A stretch of DNA of 28,364 nucleotides, taken from the NCBI GenBank assembly GCA_015680685.1, contig MNCI01006668.1:18986-47349 (forward strand). Reading direction: 5' to 3'. Source of the DNA: Gnetum montanum. Taxonomy: Eukaryota > Streptophyta > Gnetopsida > Gnetales > Gnetaceae. Position 1 is the stretch's first letter; each line of letters begins with the position of its first letter. This document shows positions 1 to 8,917 of this stretch, piece by piece. The translations under genes and the position numbers were made by a program. The notes below the pieces were generated by a model. The model saw only the letters and a program-made list of their open reading frames with translations, did not search any database and was not told the DNA's origin.

Positions 1-995
1 TCCCCTTCCTAATAAGAACTTTAACGAATTGGTGACTAGGCATTTCTCAAACTAAGGAAGGACTCAAGGATTGAAAAGGGTGTGACTTCAAGGGAACTTG
101 ATGCATTTTTTTTGGCCATTCTCTTGGGTGCTTGGATGTTTTCTTCTTGAGTTTTTTTGCCGCTTCTACATTACTCAATCATTGGAAAGCTGAGCAATAA
201 AAATAACAAAGTCTTTGCATGGTGTGGTTCTCACACATAAAAACATAGAATACAAAAAAAAAAAAAAAGAGAAAAAAAAGAGAAAAAAAGAAGAAGAAAA
301 AGTGATAATTCAAAGCACACACCTTAGACAAAATAATTCTTTGGGCTGCAAGCACTGGTTATGGAACTAAAAATGTTCCCTCTAACTAAGGCCCTTCTCG
401 CTTCCCATTCTCTCCTTTTTTTGTCAGAATGGTGGTGGCTCTTAGGTGAAGGCATTATTGTTACTTCAAGAGGATGGTTTAGCCACATGCATTAATGCGA
501 AGTCACTGGAAGTAGTTTGTTTGAGGCCAGCTTGGAATGAGATTTGCTAAGTTACATTAATCATGAACTACACAAGGGGGCTATACGCCACCTTGTTCTT
601 GGGATTCCATTCCATTCTCTTCTCTCCACCCTTCTCTCCATTCTTCACCTAATTTCCGGTTGTATCATTAGTGTATATATTTTGGTTGATGCATTGTTTT
701 ATGTTTGGTAAATTCTTGTTGTTAAGACTTTAACTCTTGTTCCAATTAACATTCCCAGAGCCTACGGACTCTTTGAATGTGGGTTTTTCAGGGCATTAAG
801 GGCATGAGCCTACTTTGAGGAGGACCCACGGACATTCCTCTTTGGTGCACCAGTTAAATTCTTTTCCCTAACATTTTTGCAATTAATTTTATTTTGTTCA
901 TTTCCATCTTGACATCCACTTTATCAACATTACCATTGTCTCTTTTTATCTATCTTCCTTACTCCTTTTCTTTTTCCATTCTAACGCTCCCAAAG

Positions 996-1227
996 GTTCG
1001 CAATTAGTCATGGGGGTACGGGGCCTGATTTTTTTGCTTTTCTCTTAGCCCTAATTTGTTTTTGATTTTTTCGTAACCCCTACACCTTTAGTAGTCATCA
1101 ATATTATATATCTAGATCTACAATCAGCCATACCACAACCTAGCCAATGGACTTACACCAAATCAAGGTATTAATTACATGATGATTCATTTACCCTTGC
1201 TAATATAAGATTGTGTTGTGTGTGCAG
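996..1227 (+). other. Candidate intron in E1 3' leader
   Basis: The segment begins AAAG|GTTCGC and ends GTGTGTGCAG, directly before an ATG at 1228. The same donor and acceptor positions occur in E0 (12013 to 11801) and, with a broken acceptor, in E2 (22402-22620). A second possible donor, CAAG|GTATTA, lies near 1165; E2 has a strong CAAG|GTAAGG there. Splicing is inferred from conserved position and motifs, not shown. Confidence 0.45.
1006..1016 (+). promoter_or_regulatory. Internal purine motif AGTCATGGGGG (E1, intron start)
   Basis: This is an exact copy of the 11 bases in the E1 3' polypurine tract at 1576-1586. It lies about 10 bases after the candidate splice donor. E0 and E2 carry the motif at the same place. 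Confidence 0.5.
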
Positions 1228-1407
1228 ATGGTGATCATACAACAACGGATTGGATCTGGAGCAAACACTTGGAATGGAGTAGTGCTGAAAGTAGCTATGC
1301 AAGGAGCAAGATCAATAATGCACTTATGGATGGACAACGATAGGCACAATCTTGGTGTTAGCAGTAGCAACACTTCTTTCTCTCTCTCTTTCTTAGCTTC
1401 CAAATGA
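1228..1407 (+). pseudogene. Short ORF after the E1 splice acceptor
   Basis: This is a 59-codon frame starting at the ATG that touches the candidate acceptor. The E2 equivalent starts at 22621 with a related N-terminus (MVIIQ here, MAIIQ in E2) and similar Asn/Asp-Asn and Ser-Leu-rich segments, but has an in-frame stop about halfway. It occupies the start position of the long third ORF of E0. It may be the remnant of a deleted ORF3 or a short ORF of its own. Coding status is uncertain. Confidence 0.3.
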
Positions 1408-1575
1408 GGCCTGATGTCAATGTAATAAGGTGTTCACTCTTGTTGTCATGAACACCAATTTTGTCAAAGTCTTGTAATGATGATCCATTCACAAGTCATC
1501 CCATTAGTTTCATTCAGTCAATAATCCCATACCCTCTCAATATTTTGTAAGGAACTCAAGGATGAGTTTTCATTC

Positions 1576-1588
1576 AGTCATGGGGGTA
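1576..1588 (+). promoter_or_regulatory. 3' polypurine tract of E1
   Basis: AGTCATGGGGGTA stands immediately before the LTR start TGATGAG. In LTR elements this purine tract primes plus-strand DNA synthesis. E2 has the same tract at 23001-23013, and E0 has a version on the minus strand at 8703-8715. Confidence 0.85.
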
Positions 1589-2385
1589 TGATGAGATGCG
1601 ATATCACATGGGCCACGATATCACGTCATCCCCTGCGATATCGCATACACGATATGACGATGCACCATCATATCTATAAATAAGAGGTGGCTTTCCCTTG
1701 TTTCCTCATCCTAGGCTAAACAATAGAGAAACTCTAGCAGATTGATCACTCCTGAGATAAAATATTTTCCATGTACCCGCAATAGGAGTCCTAAGGTGAA
1801 TGGATCTTTATTTGAGCAACATTGTACCTAAACAAAAGTTGTGTATGGCAATAAAGATGAACTTCCTAGATAAACCTTGCAGTGCATAGAATAGGCTAGT
1901 TAGGATTTTATTTATTGTTATTTATTATTCATTATTTACTACTTTCTCTCTCAACCCTTTCCTCCTAGTTAAGTGCCTCAGTACAACCACTTCGAGCACG
2001 TGCATTATGTGTGGTGATCCCAGCAACGATTAGCGTTTGTTAGCCATAGTTGCATCGGTTCAGAGTGTGTACGATAAGTGGAAATGGATGCTGACGCTAG
2101 GTAATTTAGACTTAGTTAGTTAGTTAGAGTTAGTTAGTTAATCTTCTCAACCCTTCAACTCAATAGCATAGGAGATATAAACCGAAAAAATCATAAAAAT
2201 CATATACCTCAAACTTACTTAATCATACACCATGACAACTACAAGTAAGTCTGAGAAGACAACGAATGATTAACCTTAAGTGTTCCATGAGGTGTGTAGG
2301 CACTTAGTCTACGGAGTTCGACCAGATCGCATGTGTTACGCTCGTATTCGTATGGTTGAGTATAGGGGTACCTTGCCACTCATCA
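1589..2385 (+). repeat. 3' LTR of E1
   Basis: A 797-bp LTR starting TGATGAG and ending ACTCATCA, with TG...CA ends and short inverted termini. It is preceded by a PPT and is not followed by a PBS, so it is a 3' LTR. Its last ~75 bases (TTCGTATGGTTGAGTATAGG then GTACC) match the ends of all other LTRs of the family here. Interior blocks such as TATTTGAGCAACATTGTACCT match the E2 LTR near 4200. A TATA box lies at 1675. AACTG at 2386 would be the right target-site copy; the left copy is outside the window. Confidence 0.85.
1598..1684 (+). promoter_or_regulatory. E1 LTR promoter: GATATC array plus TATA box
   Basis: GATATC occurs at 1600, 1617 and 1637 and a GATATG at 1651, mostly within GCGATATC or ACGATATC. 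The array ends about 20 bases before TATAAATAAG (1675-1684). The copy at 1635 is a perfect palindrome, GCGATATCGC. The position just upstream of TATA suggests U3 enhancer repeats. Confidence 0.6.
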
Positions 2386-3845
2386 AACTGTAACTATCTT
2401 AAGGGAAGATATACAACTATGCTCAATATTTGTGCCTCATGACTCTTTCATTATTTTTGGCTATCATCCTTTACCACAACACCATCTTACAACAAGTCTA
2501 ACATTTATGATCTAATAGTCCACCACTAATTTGTTCCTTAAGTAACTTGTGGTTTTGAGGGCTTTGACCCAACCCCAGTAACACAATAGTTAAAGTAGAT
2601 AATTAGCCTTACGAAAGTTTGTAAGCCATCATAGACACAATCCTAATAACATGACAAACAACATTGAAAATTAGCCTTTTAGTAACTTTACAAACATCAT
2701 AGATCATTATGAGTTAAATTGTTCCTTACTAATTTTGTTCACGAAGTAACTTGTAGCTTCAAGGATGTTAATCTTGCAGCCATTTTTTCATGTAAGAAAA
2801 TATGAAAGAAGTTTTGATTTTGTAGATTTTTAGTAGCCCAATTTATTGGATATGTGAGTGGCCCAACTTAGAAAAATTGATTTTTTTCTAATTTGTAGTT
2901 ACAATATCTTTGCAATCCAAATGAATTTTGGGCTAATCTTTAGGCTTTTTAAAAAGCTCATTCTTTAATTTATATGTTTGTAAAATTTTAAATCAATTGG
3001 ATTTTATTTGATTATTGAAAAATGCTTGAAAAAAGGGTTTGGAATAAAATTGTTTAGCATCTAGAATAGAAATTACTATTTGCAAGATGAATATCTCTAT
3101 GATCTGAGAGATTTATGGAGTTGGCGATTATTTGATAGAAAGCTCTTTTAACAATCTACCTTTCTAAAAAATTTGGAAATAATTTAAGTCAATTTGTTGG
3201 TTAAAATCCATTACATCAAATTGGCCCCAAATGTGATTGTTCAACTTCTTTGATTAATGAGAATTGGTGAATATGATGAATTGATGATGAATGAACTTGT
3301 AATGAGATAAATTGTAAACTTGTGAATAGGATTGTAAATGATAAATATGATATGAGATTATGAGATAAATTGTGAAATGGTGATGTAAGGATTGATGACT
3401 TAAATTTGATGAATGATAATTCATAATAAGTTGAAACCAATGATGAAGTAATGAGATAAATAGAGAGAATTTTGTAATATCTTCAATCTTCTTTCTTCAA
3501 TAATAATTTGCCTCAATGGCATCAATTATTTTACTTACAAATGTGATTTGCCCACATATTTATAGTCAAATGATAGGGCCGTAATAGAATATAATGGGAC
3601 ATGCCTATTCTATGGAAAATTGGGCTAGAAATGAAAGAGACAATGAGAGATTGGGGTCATTCTCTAATTACGTTTACCCATCAATCTTTTTACAAAATTA
3701 AAAATAATAGAATTTTATATCTTGTTTTATGTGGAATAATAATTCAAATATAAATTATATAGATATGGTCTTAATTTGTTTTTAAAAATGATTATTTTAG
3801 ATTCACTTGATTTTTGTCTTCTTTTGAGATTTGAGCTTTTACTAT
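2386..3845. other. AT-rich DNA between E1 and E2, no gene seen
   Basis: No reading frame of convincing quality is present. The minus-strand frame at 3216-3440 is low-complexity and arises from repeated ATGAGATAAAT units near 3303, 3360 and 3451. A TATA-like CTATAAATATG lies on the minus strand around 3556-3566, followed on that strand by pyrimidine-rich DNA. This could be part of an unrecognised LTR, but I found no matching ends or PBS. It is either target DNA or an older element. Confidence 0.5.
2524..2765 (+). repeat. Degenerate local duplication
   Basis: CTAATTTGTTCCTTAAGTAA near 2526 and CTAATTTTGTTCACGAAGTA near 2728 head two similar ~36-bp stretches. Between them, ATTAGCC and ACATCATAGA-like words also recur (about 2600 and 2670). 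It looks like an old, diverged direct duplication about 200 bp apart. Confidence 0.3.
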
Positions 3846-4795
3846 TGATGAAGCATTAGTTGGTTGCGTTGACACAACCTCTTTGACATAGTCACTTTGA
3901 GGTAACCTGTTTTTAGGCAGCTGCTTCAAGGTGGCCACTTCGATGTAGCTAGCTTGATGCAGTTGCTTCAAGGTAGCCACCTCAACGTAGCCACATCAAT
4001 GAGGCCCCATCGACATAAACAATACATTGATAAGGCCCTATCAACACAGTGTTTATTTTCACTTATAAATATGCATGCTCCTATCGTGTATTGGCATTCT
4101 TTTGTCAATAGAGTAGCTAAGCTCTTACAATTTTATTCTGTAGTCTTAAAGAATAATCAGTGAGTGCCCACAGTGTGGATCTTAGTCAGTTGTACAACAT
4201 CTTATTTGAGTGGCAATGTACCTAGAGACATTCCATGAACAACAATAGGATCAAGATTTATTCTTATTCATCATAGCACTTTGACTTAGATTAAATTTAC
4301 TTTCCATGCAATTTACGTTTCATGTACTTAGTTAATATTTATGTTTCATGCATGTTAATGAATTGGTGAAATGAGCACGATAAGTTTTGAGCCTAAACAC
4401 TTATTTGCTTGGTAATCCTAGTAGCATAGCACTTGGTAATCATAGTAGTGGATATGTGGGTTTAGGACATGTACGGTAAGTCGGGAATGAACACTCATCA
4501 CCCGTAGGCTAGTTTAGAATTTATCTTTATGTTGTTAATTAGATTAAGTAATTGATTTCTATATTATTGTTAGGAGTAGCATATGGCTGAAAAAACATCA
4601 AGAATCATATGCCTCACTCTAGACTAAACCATACATGACAAAGCTACCACTAGTCCAATTGGGAAGATAGCAAACTATGATCAATGCTTAACGATCTAGA
4701 TGCACAACCAGTCCCATCCATGGAATTCAACTAGATCATGCGTGAACACTTGTGATTCGTATGGTTGGATGTAGGGGGTACCTCATTGCTCATCA
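3846..4795 (+). repeat. 5' LTR of E2
   Basis: The proposed 950-bp LTR begins TGATGAAG, the same eight bases as the E0 3' LTR on its own strand, and ends GCTCATCA. It is followed directly by a PBS-like sequence. The end (GATTCGTATGGTTGGATGTA then GGGGGTACC) matches the other family LTRs, and interior blocks match the E1 LTR. A TATA box TATAAATA lies at 4064-4071. No PPT precedes it, as expected for a 5' LTR. The right boundary is firm; the left is chosen from the shared start. Confidence 0.7.
3922..4071 (+). promoter_or_regulatory. E2 LTR promoter: 42-bp duplication plus TATA box
   Basis: TGCTTCAAGGTGGCCAC at 3922 recurs as TGCTTCAAGGTAGCCAC at 3964, a 42-bp period. Both copies carry a TCRAYGTAGC motif. 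The TATA box is at 4064. The TCGATGTAGC word also occurs upstream of the E0 TATA box. Confidence 0.5.
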
Positions 4796-4808
4796 TTGGT
4801 ACCGTTGC
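4796..4808 (+). promoter_or_regulatory. Partial primer-binding site of E2, fused to inverted RT
   Basis: TTGGTACCGTTGC follows the LTR end directly and matches the first bases of the E3 PBS (TTGGTGCCGTTGC) with one change. The next bases, GGTTGCCTCC, are the reverse complement of the RT N-terminal codons for RRQP. The two sequences overlap around CGTTGC, so the PBS is cut by a junction here. Confidence 0.6.
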
Positions 4809-5694
4809 GGTTGCCTCCTTGGCTTCATAGATGGATTGATGTAAATACAATGTTGGCATATCCTTGGATCAATTCTAGTTATTTCCATATATGATCAAGA
4901 AAAGGTTGTTGGCCATTTGTTGACCACCTTCAACAACTTGTCTTTTTGTTCTGCAACAAGATTTGCATTGATTATAACTGGCTTTCCATTGTTTAAAAAT
5001 ACATACTTCATGCCAGCTAGTAGAGTTTTTAACTCGAGGAGCTCCTGCTTGAAATTATCAGGGATTTCCAACTCTCCCCAATAGGTATCATCAGCTTCAT
5101 CATCAGAGATTTTGTAATGAACTTGGTCAAGTTCATCCATACCTTTGATATAAGCACATGTTAGGCTCTCAGAGGGTTCCATGCATAGTGTGCTGCTATT
5201 AGAGTTGGCTATTAGCCACTAGGTGCCCTCCTGTTTTGTGGCTACTGCGTACAGACACCTTTTGATATCAATTTCATGTGCACACTAATTACATGCTTTA
5301 ATATATGTACTTTTAATGGACCATATTTTCTACATGCAATTACACCCATTATTGCTATACATGATGCATGGAACACACTTCTTCTCTAGCCATTCAAATT
5401 TGTTTTCCTTGAAGATTTTCAAGGAGATGTCCTTGATGCCCATTCATGCATCAACTGTGCTTAACCATGCATATTTCATAATGATGGGGAATTCACCTTT
5501 GTAATTGTCTACCTTGATCACCAGAAAATTGACTGGCTAAGACCATCCACAAACTATAGTTACAATGTCCTTCACTAATTCCAAAGGAATAGTGATTGAC
5601 TAATCTATCAATTCCAAATGGATGTTGCTCTTCTTGAGAGGTGGTAGGTTCTAGGCTTTGTACACGTCATGGGAGATAAGATTGATGGTCTAAG
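4809..5694 (-). pseudogene. Inverted protease to RT N-terminus fragment of E2
   Basis: Read on the minus strand from 5694, this gives the end of an aspartic protease (LLD, then a ~10-bp gap where SG should be, then INLISHDVYK), the protease-RT linker, and the start of RT up to KPRRQPQR. It is homologous to the minus strand of E0 around 17410-16510. A 95-codon open stretch (5182-4895) includes TYWGELEIPDNF and NNGKPVIINANL, matching E0 WGTLQIPESF and NSKPVIINATL. It lies opposite to the rest of E2 pol, so it was inverted. The catalytic Asp-Ser-Gly is broken and no RT catalytic residues are included. Confidence 0.8.
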
Positions 5695-7778
5695 AGGACG
5701 TAGTACTAGGGCACAAAATCTCACACATAGGGATAGAGGTAGACCCCAAGAAAATCAAAATTATCTAAGGAATTACCCCTCAATTGAAAACTATCAAAGA
5801 TATTCAATCATTCGTTAGACACATTGGCTACTATAGGAGATTTATTGAGAACTTTGCAAAGGTTGCCAAATGATTGGTGGAATTAACAAAAAAGGATGTA
5901 CCCTTCGAATGGACCAAGGAATGTGAACTAGCTTTCCAAACTCTAAAATAGAAGTTAGTAGAAACACCCATTCTACAAGCTTCTGACTGGTCCAAACCAT
6001 TTCATATCATGATTGATGCATCCAACTATGGTTTAGGAGCTGTACTTACACAGTTAGGTGACCATAAGCATCCTTATTACATCCACTGTGCAAGTAGAAG
6101 TATCGATGGTGCACAACTTAACTACACTACCACAGAGAAAGAATTAATGACTATAGTGTTTGCACTAGAAAAGTTTAGACACTATGTATTAGGATATATA
6201 GTATATATACATATAGATCATAGCACAATAAGGTTACTCATGAATAATCCAATGGTAAGCTCTCATATCATACGATGGCTTATAATCTTACAAGAGTTCA
6301 ATCTTACGATAATCGATCGTAAAGGCACTAAGAATGTAGTTGTTGATCATTTATCTTAGTTGCGATGAGACAACAAAGAGGATGAGTATCCAATTTTTGA
6401 TTATTTCCCAGATGAATTCCTCTTTACTGGTGTAGTAAATAATCAATCAACCATGGAGACAAATTGGTACAGTAGCATTCTTACCTATCTCCTCACACAA
6501 CAAATACCACAAGAGTTAAACCTTAAGAAAAAACAACAATTTCTTCACTGAGCCAAGTACTTTATGGAGATAAATGGACAACCTTACAAAGTGTGTCCTA
6601 ATGGCTTGGTTCGATGGTGTGTTCTTGATATAGATCAACTAGGAGTTCTCCAAGACACTCATGAGAGTTTTTATGGGGGTCATTACGCTGGGAGATAAAC
6701 GACCATCAAGATCTTGCTTACAGGATATTATTGGCCTACATTATTTCGGGACGCCCATTGTTTCGTCCAATCTTGTGAGCACTGTCAACATGATGGGGAA
6801 ATGACTGCTAGAATGGAGGGTCCACAATAATGGATTCAACCGTTAGAACCCTTCAACATTTGGGGAATTGATTTTATGGGGATGATTACACCAATGTCCA
6901 ATGGAAAAGCTTATATTATTGTTGTCGTTGATTACCTAACAAAATGGGCTGAAGTAGCTACTGTTACAGATTGTACATCATCTGCATAATTTGTTCAACA
7001 ACAAATCATAAATAGGTTTGGTGTGTTACATGCACTTATTTCAGACAATGGTACACACTTCATAGGTGCAACTTTTCAAAAATTAATACAATGGTTAGGG
7101 GTTGGGCATAAGTTAACTAGACCATACCACCCCCAAGTGAATGGTCAAGCAGAACTCACCAACAGGGAGATTACGAAGATATGGACAAAAACCATTAGCA
7201 AGTGTAGGTGAGACTGGAACACTAAATTGAATGATGCTCTTTGGGCATACAGTTCCACATGGAAACTCCCTATAGCCTATTCTCCCTATGAGTTAGTGTA
7301 CAGTGAATTACCAATGCTTCCCATTCAAACTGAGCTCCGTACACTATCCATGGCATGTGACCTCAACCTTGACCTTGATCTAGCATAGAAACAATAGTTA
7401 GTCACCCTTAACTTGCTAGATGAAAACTGATTAGAAGCCTTGTCAACTAACGAATTGCACAAGGCCTTCAATAAACAATGTCATGACCTAAGAATTATGA
7501 AAGTTAAATATCAGCTATGAGATCAGGTTCTCTACTAGAATCCCCCACATGTGCCACAACGTACTAAATTTCAAACACTATGGGAAGGACCTTATATTAT
7601 TTATGCAACTTTTCCTTCAGGGGCCATGACAATATACAAACTTGAGAGCCTAGATAAAAAAATTTTGGTCAACGTGCAACAAACCAAACCTTTCCAAGAG
7701 CTTAGGATAGCTAGTACACATGCTACCTCTCTTGATGGAAAACCCTGCTCACTATTTTGGATCTCCTTCTTCCAACTT

Positions 7779-7788
7779 AGTCATGGGA
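7779..7788 (+). promoter_or_regulatory. Purine motif AGTCATGGGA at E2 pol end
   Basis: A one-base variant of AGTCATGGGGG located inside the last codons of pol. E0 has the exact 11-mer at the equivalent codons (13844-13854). Confidence 0.4.
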
Positions 7789-7794
7789 GAGATG

Positions 7795-7799
7795 GCCAT
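7795..7799 (+). repeat. Left target-site duplication of E0 (GCCAT)
   Basis: GCCAT directly before the E0 end at 7800 pairs with GCCAC (21087-21091) directly after its other end. One C/T transition separates them. The reading frame of E2 pol continues correctly from one to the other. Confidence 0.8.
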
Positions 7800-8702
7800 T
7801 GATGAGTGGCTAGGTACCCCTACACCCAACCATACGAATCATGAGTGTTCACGTGCAACTCAGTCAAAATCCGCAGACTATAAGCACTTAACATACACTA
7901 GACTTCTAACCAGTGAAATGCTGGGTTAGAACGGTTGTTGTCATCCTAATCTCACTTGTGAGGTTCTGTTTACGATAGTTAAGTGATACTAAGGCTAATG
8001 ATTTTTATATCTTTTTAATTATCTTTTTGGTGTCTAATTTAGGTATGGAAAGTAAGGAATAAACTATTACCTAATCTCTAATTATCCTAGCTTATATTCT
8101 AACTATTCCTAGCATAAGTATTTGGTCCCATCTTCCGAGCACATTTTGAGCATCTCCTAACACTTCTGGGTTACCAGATGTTAAGCATCACTGAGCTTAC
8201 CAAGTATTTGGGTTACGTTCGAGATGGTCGTACTTATGGCCTTAACGTACTAAGAATGAATAGTAGCGATTGAAATTATAATAACGAAAACTCAAGTAAT
8301 TAACAAGTAACTAATAAAGCATAAACATATTAAACTATTAAATGCATAAAATAACTAAGTCCAAATGCTACAAGGAATGCTTGAATAGTTCATCTTTATT
8401 GTTGTCACGCCAATGGGCTCAGATACATCAATGCTCGAATAAAGAGCCGATCACTTTTCTTACATTTGCTGTGGTCACTTGGAAAATATTCTATCTCCTG
8501 CGGGAAAAAACTGCAAGAGCTTCGCTACAACTACTCAAAAAGATGCCTAAATGAGGCAGAAGGCCCTCTTATTTATAGGCCGGGAAAGGTGGCTATGTAA
8601 ACGAGGCCATGCCAACGCAGGGAGGCTACATCGACGGGCCTGTGTCGATGCAGCTATGTATACGTGGCCCAGTCAATGCATTGGCTTAATGACACTTCAT
8701 CA
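7800..8702 (-). repeat. 3' LTR of E0
   Basis: A 903-bp LTR; on the minus strand it starts TGATGAAGTGTCATTAAGCC and ends CCACTCATCA. It pairs with 20170-21086. The TATA box is at 8569-8577 (minus strand TATAAATAA). Relative to its partner it lacks 14 bp in the GTATACACGGCC array at about 8668. It sits next to a PPT on the internal side, which marks it as the 3' copy. Confidence 0.92.
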
Positions 8703-8715
8703 TACCCCCATGATT
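8703..8715 (-). promoter_or_regulatory. 3' polypurine tract of E0
   Basis: On the minus strand AATCATGGGGGTA lies directly before the LTR start TGATGAAG. It differs by one base from the E1 and E2 tracts. Confidence 0.8.
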
Positions 8716-8917
8716 GAGGAAAAACTCGTCCTCAAGTTACTTTACAATTTAGAAGGTATGGATTCTTATTTACAATACACATAAGTTAAATACATACATG
8801 ACACACACATGATACAACATGAAGTGACCAAGTGCCCAAGTTACAGAGGAAGAAAAATTACAAAAATGGTAGTGTTTTGAGACAAAATTAAACACCTCGC
8901 TGGTCTTGGATCCTCTG

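Larger units (their letters stand above)
1..1575 (+). other. E1: post-pol 3' region of a gypsy element (left end cut by window)
   Basis: This stretch aligns by eye, in the same orientation, with 21430-23000 (E2) and more weakly with the minus strand of 12300-13800 plus 11800-12020 (E0). Shared landmarks are a TTCAAAGCAC block (312 and 21691), a GGGCATGAGCCT block followed by GAGGACCCAC, and the candidate intron at 996-1227. It ends in a polypurine tract and an LTR, so it is the 3' internal end of a plus-strand element whose gag and pol lie left of the window. No long reading frame is present. An A-rich run lies at 255-300. It is probably untranslated RNA between pol and the third ORF. Confidence 0.75.
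5694..7802 (+). pseudogene. E2 pol: RT C-terminus, RNase H and integrase (decayed)
   Basis: Translation in one frame gives the RT thumb/connection (VVLGH, then GYYRRFIENF), RNase H (DASNYGLGAVLTQ at 6015, TTEKELM, HIDHSTIRLLMN), an H-H-C-C zinc finger (about 6655-6790, CEHC at its end) and the integrase core. The D,D-35-E triad is present: Asp 6870 (GIDFMG), Asp 7044 (ISDNGTHF), Glu 7152 (GQAELTNRE). The C-terminal domain has LWEGPYIIYATFPSGA and no chromodomain. The frame is kept over 2.1 kb although many stops interrupt it, mostly explicable as C-to-T or G-to-A changes. The last codons (GRDGH) are cut by E0; the TGA at 7800 belongs to its LTR. Confidence 0.88.

Noticed and set aside
3216-3440. 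74-codon minus-strand frame
   Set aside because: Low-complexity sequence from repeated ATGAGATAAAT units.
4796-4815. Complete PBS for E2
   Set aside because: Only the first 13 bases fit a PBS; the following bases are reverse-strand RT codons, so the site is truncated.
8342-8554. 70-codon frame present in both E0 LTRs (also 20712-20924)
   Set aside because: It is kept only because the LTRs are copies; it runs against the element's sense and shows no domain.
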